NCBI GenBank assembly: GCA_018818925.1
Contig: JAHJQZ010000131.1
Span: 1 to 33,845, forward strand
Reading direction: 5' to 3'
Length of the DNA stretch: 33,845 bases
DNA from: Alphaproteobacteria bacterium
GTDB lineage: Bacteria; Pseudomonadota; Alphaproteobacteria; Rhizobiales; Devosiaceae
The position numbers were made by a program, and so were the translations under genes. Below the pieces are notes generated by a model. It made no database searches, was not told the origin of the DNA, and saw only the letters and a program-made list of their open reading frames with translations. Every line of letters starts with the position of its first letter. Position 1 is the stretch's first letter. This document shows positions 1 to 9,038 of this stretch, piece by piece.

Positions 1-456
1 CTCGAAGACGATCAGCGCGCCCGGAACGATCCAGCCGCCGTCACGGGCCGAGGCGAGCGCCTTTTCGCCAAGACCCTTGCCATAGGGCGGATCGAGAAAC
101 ACAAGATCGAACGGCTTGAAGCGCTCGATGGGACCGAGCGAAGTGGCGTCGCGCTTCAACAGTCGCGTCGTGCCGCCGAGCCCGAAGGTCTCGATGTGGT
201 CGCGGATGAGGGCGCGGGCGGCAATGCCGGAATCGACGAACATGGCAAAGCTGGCGCCGCGCGACAGGGCCTCGAGGCCGAGCGCGCCGGTGCCGGCGAA
301 CAGGTCCAGAACCCTGGCACCGCCGAGATCGGGGCCGAGCCGGCTCGCCAGCATGTTGAAGACCGATTCCCGCACCCTGTCGGCGGTCGGACGGATCGAC
401 TCGTCGGGCGGCGAGGCGAGCGGGCGTCCGCGAAATCGGCCGGCGACAATGCGCAT
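1..456 (-). CDS. rsmD: 16S rRNA (guanine(966)-N(2))-methyltransferase RsmD, partial (C-terminus beyond window)
   Basis: The first 152 codons are present; the 3' end runs off the left edge of the window. RsmD methylates N2 of G966 in 16S rRNA using S-adenosylmethionine. The N-terminus MRIVAGRFRGRPL is typical of the family. An SAM-binding motif I, VLDLFAGTGALGLEAL, follows at about residues 49-64, and the catalytic N-methyltransferase motif DPPYGKG lies near residue 128. The ATG at 456 shares one base with the rluB stop codon (TGATG), so the two rRNA-modifying enzymes are translationally coupled. The frame is open to the window edge. Family assignment is secure. Confidence 0.93.
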   Translation of the reverse strand, partial: MRIVAGRFRGRPLASPPDESIRPTADRVRESVFNMLASRLGPDLGGARVLDLFAGTGALGLEALSRGASFAMFVDSGIAARALIRDHIETFGLGGTTRLLKRDATSLGPIERFKPFDLVFLDPPYGKGLGEKALASARDGGWIVPGALIVFE

Positions 457-2180
457 CAGGATTTGGGTCTGGTTCCGCCCGGCTTGCCACCGGGCCTGCC
501 ACCAGCAGGCTTGCCACCGGGTCTGCCACCAGTAGGCTTGCCACCGGGCCTGCCACCAGCAGGCTTGCCACCGGGTCTGCCACCAGCAGGCTTGCCACCG
601 GGTCTGCCACCAGCAGGCCTGCCACCGGGTCTGTCACCAGCGGGTCTGCTACCAGCAGGCCTGCCGCCGGTTTTGCCGCCAGCGGGTCGGTCAGCACCTG
701 GCCTGCCACCGCCGGGTCCACCCCGCGGCCGTGCCGGGCTGGCCCTGTCTCGCGGTCCACTTGCGCCACCACTGCGTGGGCCAGACGAGTTGCGCGGGCC
801 GGCAGAGCTGCGCGGGCCGTCACCCGTGCGTGGCCCGGATTTCCACGCCTTGCGCGGCGCGTCGCTGCGCGGTCCGTCATTGGCGCCCGGACGCGGACGG
901 TCGGATCGGGCGCCGGATTTGTCCCCGTCCCGGGGCGGGCCGCGCCGCGTGTCCCTGTCGCCGCGTTCGCCACGCGGCACATCGGGCCGGGTACTCGGCC
1001 TGCCGGCGGAACGCGACGGGCCGCGCCGCGCCTCCTCGGCGCCTCGTTCGCCACGCGGGCGATCGGGGCGGTCGGATCGGGCGCCGGGTCGGCCGCCGTC
1101 CCGCGGAGGACCGCGCCGCGTATCGTCTTTGCCGCGCTCGGCACGCGGGCGGCCGGTATCCTCGACGAGCTTGCTGCCGTCGTCGAACAGAATCCGGCGC
1201 TTGATCGTCGGAACCTCTTCATGACGGTCGGGAAACTTGCCGGCGGCGCGCTGTTTGGCAAAATGCGGCTCGCCGGTGCGCGGCTTCGGCCTGGCCACTG
1301 GCTTGCCGGGGCGCTCGGTTCGCTGGCGCAGGCGGGCATTGGGATCGCGCGGATTCTTCGAGGGCGCCTTTGGCGGCTCGGCCGGCGGATCGTCGGGAAA
1401 GGCACTGTCGAAGTCGACGCCGGCCTCCTTGGCGAGGCGGTCTCCGAGCTGGTCGCGCAAGACCTTGGCCTTGACCACGGACACGGCGCCGATGGGCAGG
1501 TCGCCGAGCTGGAATGGGCCGTAGGAAACGCGGATCAGGCGATTGACCTCGAGCCCGAGGGCGCCGAGCACGTTCTTGACCTCGCGGTTCTTGCCTTCGC
1601 GCAGCGACACGAGCAGCCAGACATTGCCGCCCTGCACGCGTTCGAGAATGGCCTCGATGGGACCGTAGACGACGCCGTCGACGGTCATGCCTTTTTTCAG
1701 AATGTCGAGCCGGCCCTGGTCGATCGAGCCGAAGGCGCGGACGCGGTATTTTCTCAGCCAGCCGGTGGCGGGCAGTTCGAGCACGCGCTTCAGCCCGCCG
1801 TCATTGGTCAAAAGCAGCAGGCCCTCGGTATTGATGTCGAGCCGCCCGACAGTCAGGACGCGCGGCAGGCCCTCGGCTTCGAGCCGTTGAAAGATCGTCT
1901 CGCGGCCTTCGGGGTCCTTTTCGGTGACCACCAGCCCGACCGGCTTGTGATAGAGCCAGAGCCTTGTGCCGTGGCGGGCGGCAAGCGGCTTGCCGTCGAT
2001 GGCGACAGCCTGGTCCTCGCCGACATTGACCGCCGGCGAGCGGACGACGCTGCCATCGACGGCGACGCGGCCGTCCTCGATCCATTTTTCGGCGTCGCGG
2101 CGCGAGCACAGGCCCGCGCGGGCGATCACCTTGGCGAGCCGTTCGCCCCTGGGCGCCGGCTTGTCACTGGCTTCGGCCAT
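456..2180 (-). CDS. rluB: 23S rRNA pseudouridine synthase, RluB family, with long basic repeat tail
   Basis: 574 residues, about twice the length of E. coli RluB. It should convert uridine 2605 of 23S rRNA to pseudouridine. An S4 RNA-binding domain occupies roughly residues 12-60 (KVIARAGLCSRRDAEKWIEDG), followed by the RsuA/RluB/E/F catalytic core with the active-site motif GRLDINTEGLLLLTNDGG near residue 115. After about residue 260 the protein becomes a low-complexity Arg/Gly/Pro/Lys tail of about 300 residues, ending in near-identical 9-residue repeats (PAGGRPGGK). Long basic tails are common on RluB of Rhizobiales and probably bind RNA or ribosomes nonspecifically; that role is inference. 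The gene is followed at once by rsmD. Confidence 0.93.
   Translation of the reverse strand: MAEASDKPAPRGERLAKVIARAGLCSRRDAEKWIEDGRVAVDGSVVRSPAVNVGEDQAVAIDGKPLAARHGTRLWLYHKPVGLVVTEKDPEGRETIFQRLEAEGLPRVLTVGRLDINTEGLLLLTNDGGLKRVLELPATGWLRKYRVRAFGSIDQGRLDILKKGMTVDGVVYGPIEAILERVQGGNVWLLVSLREGKNREVKNVLGALGLEVNRLIRVSYGPFQLGDLPIGAVSVVKAKVLRDQLGDRLAKEAGVDFDSAFPDDPPAEPPKAPSKNPRDPNARLRQRTERPGKPVARPKPRTGEPHFAKQRAAGKFPDRHEEVPTIKRRILFDDGSKLVEDTGRPRAERGKDDTRRGPPRDGGRPGARSDRPDRPRGERGAEEARRGPSRSAGRPSTRPDVPRGERGDRDTRRGPPRDGDKSGARSDRPRPGANDGPRSDAPRKAWKSGPRTGDGPRSSAGPRNSSGPRSGGASGPRDRASPARPRGGPGGGRPGADRPAGGKTGGRPAGSRPAGDRPGGRPAGGRPGGKPAGGRPGGKPAGGRPGGKPTGGRPGGKPAGGRPGGKPGGTRPKS
481..690. repeat. 27-bp tandem repeat inside rluB tail
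   Basis: Five near-perfect 27-bp units begin at 481, 508, 535, 562 and 589, followed by degenerate copies to about 690. On the minus strand they encode the nine-residue unit PAGGRPGGK. Copies differ by single substitutions (for example AGTAG for AGCAG at 531-535), so the array probably changes length by slippage or unequal recombination without breaking the reading frame. Confidence 0.9.
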
Positions 2181-2207
2181 TTGTTCTTCGTTTCCCAGAA
2201 GCGCCGG

Positions 2208-2819
2208 CTAGTTGGTACTGGCGAGTTGCTGACGGATTTCAGGCGGACAGGCCGGATCGTCGATGGACACCAAGTCGCCATTGGGGGCGAGGCAGATGGC
2301 CTCCTGTCCGCCCACCTTCGTTGTGAAGTAGGACTCGTCGGGCACCCATAGCGGCGCCTCGGCATCGGTGATCAGGCGCAGGCGGCCGGACTCGATATTG
2401 CGGGTGAGCTGGGCGATTTCGGCATTGGTCAGCTTGCGGCCTGAATCGGCGCGGCCGTCGAAGACGATGATCTTGCGGATGCGCACCAGGTCCGCGTCGG
2501 TGAGACCGGTGGAATCGATCTTGGGCGTGTCGCTGTCCTCGGGCAGGGCGGAATAGTCGGGCGCCTCGCCCGGCGGCGACACCGCGGCGCCGGATTTCGG
2601 CAGGGCCAGAAGGCCGCGCGGCGATTCGATGGGCGCCTTGGTCTCGCGGTCGATGACGCCGAGACCCTTGAGGGTTTCCCGTCCGACCTCGCGCTCGAAC
2701 GTGCCGATGTCGACAAGAGCGTTGGTGCCTTCAATGGTGGTGCAGGCCGGCAAAGCGGCGGCGAGCGCCAGCGCGGCGCCGGCCATCGCGAAACGTTGCA
2801 TGCGGGAGAATCTGAACAT
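2208..2819 (-). CDS. small lipoprotein of unknown function
   Basis: 203 residues. The N-terminus is a lipoprotein signal: basic start, hydrophobic stretch AMAGAALALAAA and lipobox LPAC with the lipidated cysteine at residue 26, so the mature protein should be anchored to a membrane facing the periplasm. I chose the ATG at 2819 because the signal peptide starts there and a purine-rich AGGGG precedes it; an upstream in-frame start at 2903 adds 28 residues unlike a signal sequence. The mature part has no domain I recognise; it contains acidic, Pro-rich and Asp-rich segments. It lies between lspA (signal peptidase II, which would process it) and rluB. A distant link to the DUF3035/BamF lipoproteins often found beside lspA is possible but not supported by a clear motif. 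Confidence 0.72.
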   Translation of the reverse strand: MFRFSRMQRFAMAGAALALAAALPACTTIEGTNALVDIGTFEREVGRETLKGLGVIDRETKAPIESPRGLLALPKSGAAVSPPGEAPDYSALPEDSDTPKIDSTGLTDADLVRIRKIIVFDGRADSGRKLTNAEIAQLTRNIESGRLRLITDAEAPLWVPDESYFTTKVGGQEAICLAPNGDLVSIDDPACPPEIRQQLASTN

Positions 2820-3008
2820 CACTACGCCCCTGAACTGCTGCCTGACGCCTGCTGCATGCCTTCTAGTCGAACCGGAATGCATACTCCAGTGCCTCGTGGT
2901 CACGCCGACCTGGCGCGAAAAGGCGCTGCGCCCTTCCGCGCGATGCCCCAGCGATGCCGCTTATAGCACCAAACCGCCGGATCAAGCCACACGCCGGCTT
3001 CCACGGCG

Positions 3009-3572
3009 TTAAGCAGGGGCGCGTCTTTGGGGCAAAACCATGTCGATGAGCAACAAAATCACCCCGATCGTGATGGCGGTGTCGCTGATGTTGAAAACGT
3101 AGAAGGACAAGGACTGCCAATGGAAATAGAAAAAGTCCGGCACGGCGCCGTAGATCAGCCGGTCGACGAAATGCGAGGCGGCGCCGCCGAGGCAGACGGC
3201 GAGGCCGAACCGGGTCAGCGCCGTGTCCGATTTGAGCCACCACCAGCCGAGAACGCCGGAAGCGACGGCCATGAGCGCCAGAAGCGCCAGTGCCGGCACG
3301 CCCTGCAGCAGGCCGTAGGAAATGCCGGGATTCCACACGAGCACATAGGAAAAGAACGGCATCACCGCCTCGATGGGGCAGAGCGCCGTCGTTTCCGGCG
3401 GCGGACAGGGCAGGCTCCAGCCGAGGAGGTCGAGCTGGACGAACTTGTGGCCGCGATCGAGGACGAAGGCCATGAGGCCGGAAAAAGCGCTGGCCCAGTA
3501 GGCCGGGCCGGCAGCACTCCCTCTTCCTTTGGGGGAGAGGGTTGGGGTGAGGGGGCCTTCCTGATTGCTCAA
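3009..3572 (-). CDS. lspA: lipoprotein signal peptidase (signal peptidase II), N-terminus from a repeat element
   Basis: LspA cleaves signal peptides from diacylglyceryl-prolipoproteins in the inner membrane. The product shows four hydrophobic segments and the family aspartates: D39/K43 in VLDRGHKF, then WNPGISYG, and the catalytic pair D137 (HFVDRLIYGAVPDFF) and D164 (FNISDTAITIG). It is a divergent member, with HFVDR instead of the usual NLIDR, and a longer CPPPETTALCP loop. The start is unusual. The first ATG in frame (3473) would remove half of the first membrane helix. The only upstream candidate before an in-frame stop (TAG, 3573-3575) is a TTG at 3572, inside a palindromic repeat. With that start, about 18 N-terminal residues are repeat-encoded. 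Family call is firm; the start is not. Confidence 0.85.
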   Translation of the reverse strand: MSNQEGPLTPTLSPKGRGSAAGPAYWASAFSGLMAFVLDRGHKFVQLDLLGWSLPCPPPETTALCPIEAVMPFFSYVLVWNPGISYGLLQGVPALALLALMAVASGVLGWWWLKSDTALTRFGLAVCLGGAASHFVDRLIYGAVPDFFYFHWQSLSFYVFNISDTAITIGVILLLIDMVLPQRRAPA

Positions 3573-3624
3573 CTAGGCCCCCTCACCCGGACCTTTGGTC
3601 CGACCTCTCCCCCAAGGGAGAGGT
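3521..3624. repeat. palindromic repeat, composite copy 1 (lspA-ileS junction)
   Basis: Two inverted units. The left unit, read on the minus strand, ends with GGGTGAGGGGGCC at 3545-3557. The right unit, 3576-3624, starts with the exact reverse complement GGCCCCCTCACCC at 3576-3588 and ends ACCTCTCCCCCAAGGGAGAGGT. The 13-bp inner stem encloses an 18-nt loop (3558-3575), and the outer GGGGGAGAGG (3531-3540) also pairs with 3604-3613. The lspA TTG start lies in the loop. The same unit recurs at 5211-5343 and 25853-25980. Confidence 0.9.
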
Positions 3625-3656
3625 AAATACCGACGCGGTTCGAACGCCAATAACAC

Positions 3657-6600
3657 CTAGAGCCCCGCCGCGGCGCGTTCGCGCATGGCAGTCGCGTCGC
3701 GGGGCGAGAGGTCGGGATAGTCGGGGTCGGACCCCACATCCTCGCTGACCTTCCACGAGCGGGCGCAGCGCCTGCCTCCGGCGCGGGCGAAGACCACCGA
3801 GACGCCGGGCACGTCGTCGAGTCGGAAGGCCTCGGACGGACCCTCGTTCTGGATCACTTCGATACCCGAGGTGATGCAGATTTCGGCGAAGTCCTGTCCG
3901 TGCAAGGCGACGACGAGGTCGGCATCGGCGATGTGGACCTTCGGCGCCGCTTCGAGCGAGGAACCGATGGTCTTGTCGCGCCGCTCGATCTCGAGCGCGC
4001 CGGTGACGACGCGGCGCACCCTGCGGATCAAGGCCCATTTGGCCTCGAGGTCGTCGTCCTTCCAGTCCGCCGGCACCTCGGGAAACAGTTCGAGATGCAC
4101 CGACACGTCGTCGCCGGGATTGCGTTCGAGCCAGGCTTCCTCGGCGGTGAAGCTCAGCACCGGTGCCAGCCAGACCACGAGATGGTTGAACAGCCTGTCG
4201 AGCACGGTCAGGGCGGCCCGGCGCCTGACGCTCGAAATCGGGTCGCAATAAAGCGCGTCCTTGCGAATGTCGAAATAGAAGGCCGACAGATCGATGTTCA
4301 TGAAGGTCGACAAAGCCGAGATAGCGCGTTTGTAGTCGTAATTGTCGTAGGTCTCGCGCACCACGGCGTCGAGCCCGGCGAGCCGGGAGAGCATCAGCCG
4401 TTCGAGTTCCGGCATGTCGGCGGGCGCGACCGCATCCTCGGGCCGGAAATGGGCGAGATTGCCCAGCATCCAGCGGATCGAGTTGCGAAGCTTTCTATAG
4501 TTCTCGACGACGTTCTTGAGGATTTCATCGCCGATGCGATGGTCCTCGGAATAGTCGATCGTCGCCACCCACAGCCTCAGGATATCGGCGCCGTACTGCT
4601 TGATGATGTCCTGCGGAGCGATGGTGTTGCCCAGCGATTTCGACATCTTCATGCCGTCCTTGTCCATGGTGAAGCCATGGGTCAGGACACTGTCATAGGG
4701 CGCGAAACCGTTGGTGCCGCAGCTTTCGAGCAGCGAGGAATGGAACCAGCCGCGATGCTGGTCGGAACCTTCCAGATACATCGAGGCCGGGAATTTCAGA
4801 TGCGGCCATTTCTGCTTGTTGCGCAGGCAGAAGGCATGAGTCGAACCGGAATCGAACCAGACATCGAGAATATCGCGGACCTGCGTCCATGCATCGGGAT
4901 CGTCAACGAGTCCCGTCAGGAACCGCTCCTTGGCCCCATCGGCGAACCAGGCATCGGCGCCTTCGGCTTCGAAAGCGGTGACGATACGCTGGCGCAATTC
5001 CTCGGAGCGCTTGAAATCCGGTCCCGGGATGATCTCGCCGGTCGTCTCGTTGCGGAACACCGCGATCGGCACGCCCCAGGCGCGCTGGCGCGAAAGCACC
5101 CAGTCGGGCCGTTCGGCGATCATCGAATGCAGGCGGTTCTGCCCGGCGGGCGGCACGAAACGCGTCTTGTCGATGGCGGCAAGGGCGCGGGTGCGGAGGG
5201 TGTCGGGCAAGGCCCCCTCACCCATCCCCTGCTGCGCAGGGGACGACCTCTCCCCCGAAGGGAGAGGTGAAGCTGTGGCGTCGCCATTCCTTACCTCTCC
5301 CTTCGGGGGAGAGGTCGGTGCGGCAGCGCCGGGTGAGGGGGCCTTCAAAGCCGCGCCGGATGAGGCATCGAAAACCACGCCGCCCAAATCCTTGTCCATA
5401 TGGACGAACCATTGCGGCGTGTTGCGGAAGATGATCGGCTTCTTGGAGCGCCAGGAATGCGGGTACTGATGCTTCAGCCGCCCGCGCGCGAACAGCGCAT
5501 TGGCATCGATGAGAGCCTGGATGACACGCTTGTTGGCGTCGCCCTTGTTGCCCTTGTCGTCGATGACCCGCGCCGCGCCGCCCTCGGCATTGGCGTCGAA
5601 GCCGGGCGCGTCCTTGGTGTAAAAGCCGGCATCGTCGACCGGGAACGGGATGGCAGTGTCGAACGGGCGTCCCAAGAGCGTAAAGGTTGCCTGTTGTGCG
5701 TCAAAGACAATCGGATTGCCGTGGACACGTTCGACCGAGTTTGCACGCAATTTGCTGGATGCGAATTTCGTCCAGATCTCATAGTCGTCGGCGCCGTGGC
5801 TCGGCGCCGTATGGACGAAGCCAGTGCCGGCATCATCGGTGACGTGTTCTCCATCGAGCAGCGGGATGGCGAAGTCATAGCCGCCGCCGAGACCCTTGAG
5901 GGGGTGGTCGCAAAGGATATGCGCGAGTTCATCGGCGGAAACGTTTCTGATCTTGCGGAGTTTGATCTTTGCTTTCTGCTCACTTGCCTCTGTCAGCGCC
6001 TGCGCGAAAACCAGCTTCTCCCCTGGCTGGGGACCAAATTCGTTCTCGGCAGATTCAACCTCGTAGAGGCCGTATGCGATCCTGGAGGAGAAGGAGATTG
6101 CTCGGTTACCGGGGATCGTCCAAGGAGTCGTCGTCCAAATCACCACCGATGCATCAAGCATTTCAGCTCGTTCATCGGGTGGCGACATTGAAGGTGAATT
6201 GTCGCGGCTAACGTCGAACACGTCGGCGGCTTCCCTCACCGGGAACTTCACCCAGATCGTATCGCTCTCGTAGTCCTGATATTCGATCTCGGCCTCGGCC
6301 AGCGCCGTGCGCTCGACCACCGACCACATCACCGGTTTCGAGCCGCGATAGAGCTGGCCGGTCATGGCGAACTTGTGCAGTTCGCCGACGATCACCGCCT
6401 CGGCGTCGTAGCTCATGGTCAGATACGGATTGTCCCAGTCGCCGATCACCCCGAGGCGCTTGAACTCCTGGCGCTGCACGTCGACCCAATGCTCGGCGAA
6501 GGTCCGGCATTCCTTGCGGAACTCATTGATCGGCACCTCGTCCTTGTTCTTGCCCTTGGCGCGGTACTGCTCCTCGATCTTCCATTCGATCGGCAATCCG

Positions 6601-6920
6601 TGACAATCCCAGCCCGGCACATAGGCGGAATTGTTGCCGAGCATCTGCTTGGACCGGACGACGAGGTCCTTCAAAATCTTGTTGAGGGCATGGCCGATAT
6701 GGATGTTGCCATTGGCATAGGGCGGGCCGTCGTGAAGGGTGAATTTCGGCTTGTCGGCCGATTGCTCGCGCAGACGTTCGAACAGATTCATGTCTTCCCA
6801 GCGCTTCAGCCAGTCGGGCTCGCGGGCGGGCAGGCCGGCGCGCATGGGAAATTCGGTCTTGGGCAGGAAAAGCGTGGCGGAATAGTCGGTTTCCGTCGCT
6901 TCTTGTGCGGTCTCGGTCAT
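3657..6920 (-). CDS. ileS: isoleucyl-tRNA synthetase with in-frame repeat insertion
   Basis: 1087 residues, roughly 100 longer than I expect for alphaproteobacterial IleRS. It charges tRNA-Ile in the cytoplasm. Class I signatures are intact: HIGH at residues 74-77 ([11 protein letters not shown]) and KMSKS at 758-762. The CP1 editing domain lies between ([11 protein letters not shown], then [12 protein letters not shown]), followed by the anticodon-binding helices and a C-terminal RRCARSW remnant of the zinc motif. Residues about 526-570 are encoded by a palindromic repeat (5211-5343) placed between [11 protein letters not shown] and [14 protein letters not shown], a surface connection just after CP1 in related enzymes. 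Parts of CP1 (about 5680-6215) use codons unlike the rest. The frame is unbroken, so the enzyme is presumably functional. Confidence 0.97.
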   Translation of the reverse strand: MTETAQEATETDYSATLFLPKTEFPMRAGLPAREPDWLKRWEDMNLFERLREQSADKPKFTLHDGPPYANGNIHIGHALNKILKDLVVRSKQMLGNNSAYVPGWDCHGLPIEWKIEEQYRAKGKNKDEVPINEFRKECRTFAEHWVDVQRQEFKRLGVIGDWDNPYLTMSYDAEAVIVGELHKFAMTGQLYRGSKPVMWSVVERTALAEAEIEYQDYESDTIWVKFPVREAADVFDVSRDNSPSMSPPDERAEMLDASVVIWTTTPWTIPGNRAISFSSRIAYGLYEVESAENEFGPQPGEKLVFAQALTEASEQKAKIKLRKIRNVSADELAHILCDHPLKGLGGGYDFAIPLLDGEHVTDDAGTGFVHTAPSHGADDYEIWTKFASSKLRANSVERVHGNPIVFDAQQATFTLLGRPFDTAIPFPVDDAGFYTKDAPGFDANAEGGAARVIDDKGNKGDANKRVIQALIDANALFARGRLKHQYPHSWRSKKPIIFRNTPQWFVHMDKDLGGVVFDASSGAALKAPSPGAAAPTSPPKGEVRNGDATASPLPSGERSSPAQQGMGEGALPDTLRTRALAAIDKTRFVPPAGQNRLHSMIAERPDWVLSRQRAWGVPIAVFRNETTGEIIPGPDFKRSEELRQRIVTAFEAEGADAWFADGAKERFLTGLVDDPDAWTQVRDILDVWFDSGSTHAFCLRNKQKWPHLKFPASMYLEGSDQHRGWFHSSLLESCGTNGFAPYDSVLTHGFTMDKDGMKMSKSLGNTIAPQDIIKQYGADILRLWVATIDYSEDHRIGDEILKNVVENYRKLRNSIRWMLGNLAHFRPEDAVAPADMPELERLMLSRLAGLDAVVRETYDNYDYKRAISALSTFMNIDLSAFYFDIRKDALYCDPISSVRRRAALTVLDRLFNHLVVWLAPVLSFTAEEAWLERNPGDDVSVHLELFPEVPADWKDDDLEAKWALIRRVRRVVTGALEIERRDKTIGSSLEAAPKVHIADADLVVALHGQDFAEICITSGIEVIQNEGPSEAFRLDDVPGVSVVFARAGGRRCARSWKVSEDVGSDPDYPDLSPRDATAMRERAAAGL
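5211..5343. repeat. palindromic repeat, composite copy 2, inserted in ileS coding sequence
   Basis: The left unit, 5211-5268, is GGCCCCCTCACCC, a spacer holding its own small hairpin (cccctgctgcgcagggg), then ACCTCTCCCCCGAAGGGAGAGGT (5246-5268). The right unit is inverted: ACCTCTCCCTTCGGGGGAGAGGT at 5293-5315, ending GGGTGAGGGGGCC at 5331-5343. The two units are arranged opposite to copies 1 and 3, with CCTCACC ends outward. The 133 bp contain no stop in the ileS frame and keep it open. Confidence 0.93.
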
Positions 6921-7007
6921 CTTGAATACCGGTGATTGGGCAGTTTTCTCGGGAAATCCGGCGTTGCTTTACCAGCCACGCCCTCGTGAGGGAAGATTTT
7001 TACCGGG

Positions 7008-8006
7008 TCAGGCGCCCTCCGGCCCCTGACCCCTGCTAATGAAGCCAAGGTGCCGGTCGAGGTCGGATATCGGTCTGGCGGCGGTCACGATCTCGCGCGC
7101 CCTTTGTTTGTCGCGGTTCATCTGGGCGATCAGATCGCCGACGCCGTTGAACTGGTGGTTTTCCCTGAGGTGGCAAACCAGCGCCACTTCGATATGGGCG
7201 CCGTAGATGTCCTCGTCGAAATCGAGGATATGCGCCTCGAAGGGCGGCTGGGTATTGTCGAACATCGGCTTGCCATAGCCGGCGACGCCGTCGAACCGGC
7301 GGTTGCCGAGCTTGACGCGCACGGCATAGACACCTTCTGCCAGCCGCGAATTGGCCGGCAGCGAGAAATTGGCGGTCGGGAAACCGAGGGTGCGGCCGCG
7401 CTGGTCGCCCATGATCACCGTGCCCTCGATGATCCAGTGATAGCCGAACAGGGTATTGGCGCTCGTGACATCGCCCGCCTCCAGCGCCTCGCGGATCAGC
7501 GAGGAGGAAATCGTCTCGCCCGCTTCCCCGATCAGGTCGAGCTGATGCACCTCGAAGCCATGGCGGTTGCCGGCGTCGCGCAGAAAGGCCGGCGTGCCGG
7601 CGCGGGCGCGGCCGAAATGGAAATCGGCGCCGACGACCACCGCCGAGGCCTCGAGTGCCTCGACGAAATAGGTCTTGACGAATTCCTCGGCCTCGACCGC
7701 CGCCAGCGTGCGCGAAAACGGCATGATGGCGATGGCGGAAAAGCCGAAGGCGGCGGCCAGGCGCGCCTTCTGCTCGCCGTCGGTCAGCCGGAACATGAAG
7801 GGTTCCGGGGCAAAGACATCGCGCGGATGCGGCTCGAAGGTCAGCATGATCAGCGGACGGCCGGTTCTGTCCGAAAGGGCGCGGGCGGCGCGGAACACAT
7901 GCTGATGGCCGCGATGGCAGCCGTCGAAATTGCCGATGGCGACGACGCCGCCGCGCAGGGTGGGCGGCACGCTGTCCAGGGATCGCAACAGGCTGAAAGC
8001 GGTCAC
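7008..8006 (-). CDS. ribF: bifunctional riboflavin kinase / FAD synthetase
   Basis: 332 residues, a normal length. RibF phosphorylates riboflavin to FMN and then adenylylates FMN to FAD. The N-terminal FAD synthetase half carries the nucleotidyltransferase signature VVAIGNFDGCHRGHQ at residues about 21-35 and SSSLIREALEAGD near 170. The C-terminal kinase half has GTVIMGDQRGRTLGFPTANF at about 195-214, followed by the YAVRV strand. The start at 8006 gives the expected N-terminus. It lies between the HAD hydrolase gene (144 bp upstream) and ileS (87 bp downstream), on the same strand. Confidence 0.96.
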   Translation of the reverse strand: MTAFSLLRSLDSVPPTLRGGVVAIGNFDGCHRGHQHVFRAARALSDRTGRPLIMLTFEPHPRDVFAPEPFMFRLTDGEQKARLAAAFGFSAIAIMPFSRTLAAVEAEEFVKTYFVEALEASAVVVGADFHFGRARAGTPAFLRDAGNRHGFEVHQLDLIGEAGETISSSLIREALEAGDVTSANTLFGYHWIIEGTVIMGDQRGRTLGFPTANFSLPANSRLAEGVYAVRVKLGNRRFDGVAGYGKPMFDNTQPPFEAHILDFDEDIYGAHIEVALVCHLRENHQFNGVGDLIAQMNRDKQRAREIVTAARPISDLDRHLGFISRGQGPEGA

Positions 8007-8150
8007 TTCGGGCTTTCCGTCGGGGGGTGTTCGGATCGGGCCGCGAACCTGCCGCGCCGGAGACGAAATTGCAAGCGTGGCGCGGCGACGCGGCAGGCGG
8101 GGGCGATCGAGCGAACGGCGGCGCCCGGATGCGCTAGCGCGCGCCCGGGT

Positions 8151-9017
8151 TCACCACACCAGCCGCGGCATGTGGCCGACCAGATTGGCGCGGCTGGGAG
8201 CGACAGTATTGACCACCCGCGCCTCGTCGGCGCCTTCATGGGCATTGAGCTCCTCGGCGTGCAGCGAGCCGGTGATGAACAGGAAATCGAGGCCGTAGCG
8301 GGCGGCGCCGAGCGCGTCGGTGCGCACGGCGTCGCCGATGGCGAGGATGCGCTTGCGGTCGATGGTCCTGCCGGCGAGCGTTTCGAGCTCGTGAAAGGCC
8401 AGTTCGTAGATCGGCGGGTGCGGCTTTCCACCCATTTCGACATGGCCGCCCTTGTCGGCATAGACTTTGGCGAGGGCGCCGGCGCAATAGACGATCTGGT
8501 CGCCCCATTCGACCGTGATGTCGGGATTGGCGCAGATGAGCGGCAGACGGCGGTCGAGCCAGTCGGCAATCCGCTCCGCATAGTCGTCTGGCGTCTCCTG
8601 CGCCTCGGCGTCGAGGCCGGTCACGACGACGGCCGCGGCGTCTTCCGGCGGACCGATGGCGATGCCGAGCCCGGCAAAGATCGGGTGATCGACACGAGGG
8701 CCGACATGATGGACGATCTTGCCGGCATATTTGCGAACCAGCTCGCGGGTCACGTCGCCGGACGAGACGACGCGATCGTAGATGTCGTTGTTTATGCCCA
8801 TGCCGAGCAGCATTTCTACGATCGGGCCGGACGGCCGCGAGGCATTGGTGATCAGGACGACGTGCCTGCCTTCGTCGCGGAAGCGCCTGAGGGCCGACAC
8901 GGCCCGGGGATGGGGTTCTACTCCATTGTGGACGACACCCCAGATGTCGCAGAACATGGCATCATAGCGCGGGGCAAGCGCCGAGAGGCCGGCAGTGACG
9001 AGTTGGCCCTTGGTCAT
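8151..9017 (-). CDS. HAD-superfamily hydrolase, subfamily IIA (TIGR01459-like)
   Basis: 288 residues. The nucleophile motif DIWGVVHNG near residue 24 is the DxD-type motif I of subfamily IIA phosphatases. VVLITNASRPSG near 55 is motif II, with the CAP domain after it. GGKPHPPIYELA supplies the motif III lysine, and ILAIGDAVRTDALGA the motif IV acidic residue. The family includes NagD-like and p-nitrophenyl-type phosphatases and is widespread in Rhizobiales next to ribF; the physiological substrate cannot be told. The last 144 bases before ribF hold no gene. ATG at 9017 gives the standard N-terminus. Confidence 0.88.
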   Translation of the reverse strand: MTKGQLVTAGLSALAPRYDAMFCDIWGVVHNGVEPHPRAVSALRRFRDEGRHVVLITNASRPSGPIVEMLLGMGINNDIYDRVVSSGDVTRELVRKYAGKIVHHVGPRVDHPIFAGLGIAIGPPEDAAAVVVTGLDAEAQETPDDYAERIADWLDRRLPLICANPDITVEWGDQIVYCAGALAKVYADKGGHVEMGGKPHPPIYELAFHELETLAGRTIDRKRILAIGDAVRTDALGAARYGLDFLFITGSLHAEELNAHEGADEARVVNTVAPSRANLVGHMPRLVW

Positions 9018-9038
9018 TGGCTGCGTTTTTTTCCTGGA

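Noticed and set aside
481..690. Regular short repeats suggesting a CRISPR array
   Set aside because: Units are directly adjacent with no unique spacers, and they encode an in-frame protein repeat.
3009..3473. lspA starting at the ATG at 3473
   Set aside because: It would remove half of the first membrane helix; the TTG at 3572 keeps it, although the true start remains open.
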